A stretch of 13,781 nucleotides of DNA, taken from Lachnoclostridium sp. UBA1781 (lineage in GTDB: Bacteria > Bacillota > Clostridia > Lachnospirales > Lachnospiraceae). Each line of letters starts with the position of its first letter. The first letter of the stretch is position 1. Location of the stretch: contig DCGJ01000103.1 in the NCBI GenBank assembly GCA_002315495.1, forward strand, positions 1 through 13,781, read 5' to 3'. Position numbers and translations under genes: made by a program. Positions 13,234 through 13,781 of the stretch are shown here, one piece after another. The notes under the pieces were generated by a model. It saw only the letters and a program-made list of their open reading frames with translations, made no database searches and was not told the origin of the DNA.

Positions 13234-13781
13234 ATGGAGCGTGTTGAATTACAAGATGAATTAACCTGCCCTTGCTCTTCCAAAGAGATTGGAACAGGAA
13301 GAAATGACCTCCGCCGGATCAATGATCTGGTGGAGGCTTTTGCAATGGCAATGAATACGGGCCGTATCGGTGGCGTATTTCGGGACAGTATGACTCATAC
13401 CATTATGGTACAAGGGCCACAGGGAGCTTATCAAGCTGTTGAGCGCGATGGACTTCGGAAGGCTCTTTACGCCATGTATGAGTATCATAAGAGATTCCCG
13501 GAACGTCGTATCGATGCGGCTTTTCAGCATTTTCTGGATGCATATCGTGTGAAGGACGAGGACAGCCTTCAGCTGGTGCTTCGTATGCTTTCTGATCTTT
13601 GTTACTGTGAGCACTATGGAATTCAGACCTTTTATACCGATTTCTCGGTTGTCAATATGGGCATGGAGAAGTATCTTCGTGACCATGCAGAAGAGTTGAT
13701 GGCACAGACAACTTACGAGGGTAGCAATAAGCTGATGGATATTCTGCAGGATAACAAGGCAGCGTTTGAGAGATACGGCCG
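13234..13781 (+). CDS. Unrecognised protein co-transcribed with the c-di-GMP gene (3' truncated)
   Basis: The frame is open from ATG 13234 to the window edge, giving 182 complete codons. AAGGGGA overlaps the stop of the preceding gene, and only 9 bases separate the two, so they form one operon. The start reads MERVELQDELTCPCSSKEIG, with a CPC pair, and the rest is soluble, with a charged, mostly helical look and no membrane segment. I do not recognise a family. Segments such as YAMYEYHKRFPERRIDAAFQ are amphipathic. By position it may be an effector or partner of the c-di-GMP enzyme, but nothing in the visible part, such as a PilZ RxxxR...DxSxxG motif, confirms c-di-GMP binding. Confidence 0.75.
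   Translation, partial: MERVELQDELTCPCSSKEIGTGRNDLRRINDLVEAFAMAMNTGRIGGVFRDSMTHTIMVQGPQGAYQAVERDGLRKALYAMYEYHKRFPERRIDAAFQHFLDAYRVKDEDSLQLVLRMLSDLCYCEHYGIQTFYTDFSVVNMGMEKYLRDHAEELMAQTTYEGSNKLMDILQDNKAAFERYG

Noticed and set aside
13261..13686. 141-codon minus-strand frame near the right edge
   Set aside because: The plus strand is open from 13234 to the edge with a ribosome-binding site in an operon position; the minus frame has no such support.

Overview
The window looks like a chromosomal stretch from a Gram-positive, low-to-mid GC member of the Bacillota, most likely a Clostridia/Lachnospiraceae-type gut or rumen anaerobe. The reasons are strong purine-rich Shine-Dalgarno sites, TGn-extended -10 promoters, Thr/Pro-rich wall-spanning linkers, an OFA-type transporter, a Ser/Thr kinase beside a small HTH gene, and multi-domain c-di-GMP proteins. 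This is an inference from gene families; no rRNA or other taxonomic marker is present. No mobile element, CRISPR array or tRNA was found, and no gap between genes exceeds about 240 bases.

Layout. (1) 2-634: 3' end of a Na+/phosphate cotransporter (PhoU-like tail). It converges on a minus-strand AEC-family permease (756-1679) across a shared hairpin terminator. (2) 1879-4343: a plus-strand run, divergent from the permease, of a HAD-family hydrolase, a membrane-anchored phosphodiester-glycosidase-like protein with a Thr/Pro repeat stalk, and a four-helix membrane protein whose start overlaps the preceding stop. (3) 4459-5841: an OFA-family MFS transporter with an 18-bp dyad upstream and a strong terminator downstream. 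(4) 5933-7102 (minus) and 7159-7620 (plus): a membrane-anchored Ser/Thr kinase-like protein and a small HTH protein, divergent from a 56-base gap. (5) 7779-8171: a small four-helix membrane protein whose ribosome-binding site lies in one arm of a perfect 10-bp inverted repeat. (6) 8329-9978: a fusion of a metallo-beta-lactamase-fold hydrolase with an HSL-type alpha/beta-hydrolase esterase. (7) 10216-13224: a 1002-residue c-di-GMP protein (7TM, PAS-like, degenerate GGDEF, HD-GYP, PAS, intact GGDEF), with a possible leader peptide in front. It is followed after 9 bases by an unrecognised gene that runs off the window.

Together the genes suggest envelope transport and signalling: phosphate, organic-acid and OFA-type transport, a surface glycosidase, a kinase/HTH pair and a c-di-GMP module with its own downstream gene. 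Most units have a recognisable promoter or terminator, so they are probably independently transcribed rather than one pathway. The least ordinary items are the two-enzyme hydrolase fusion, the domain order of the c-di-GMP protein with its overlapping leader ORF and unknown partner gene, and the ribosome-binding-site inverted repeat at 7714-7773.
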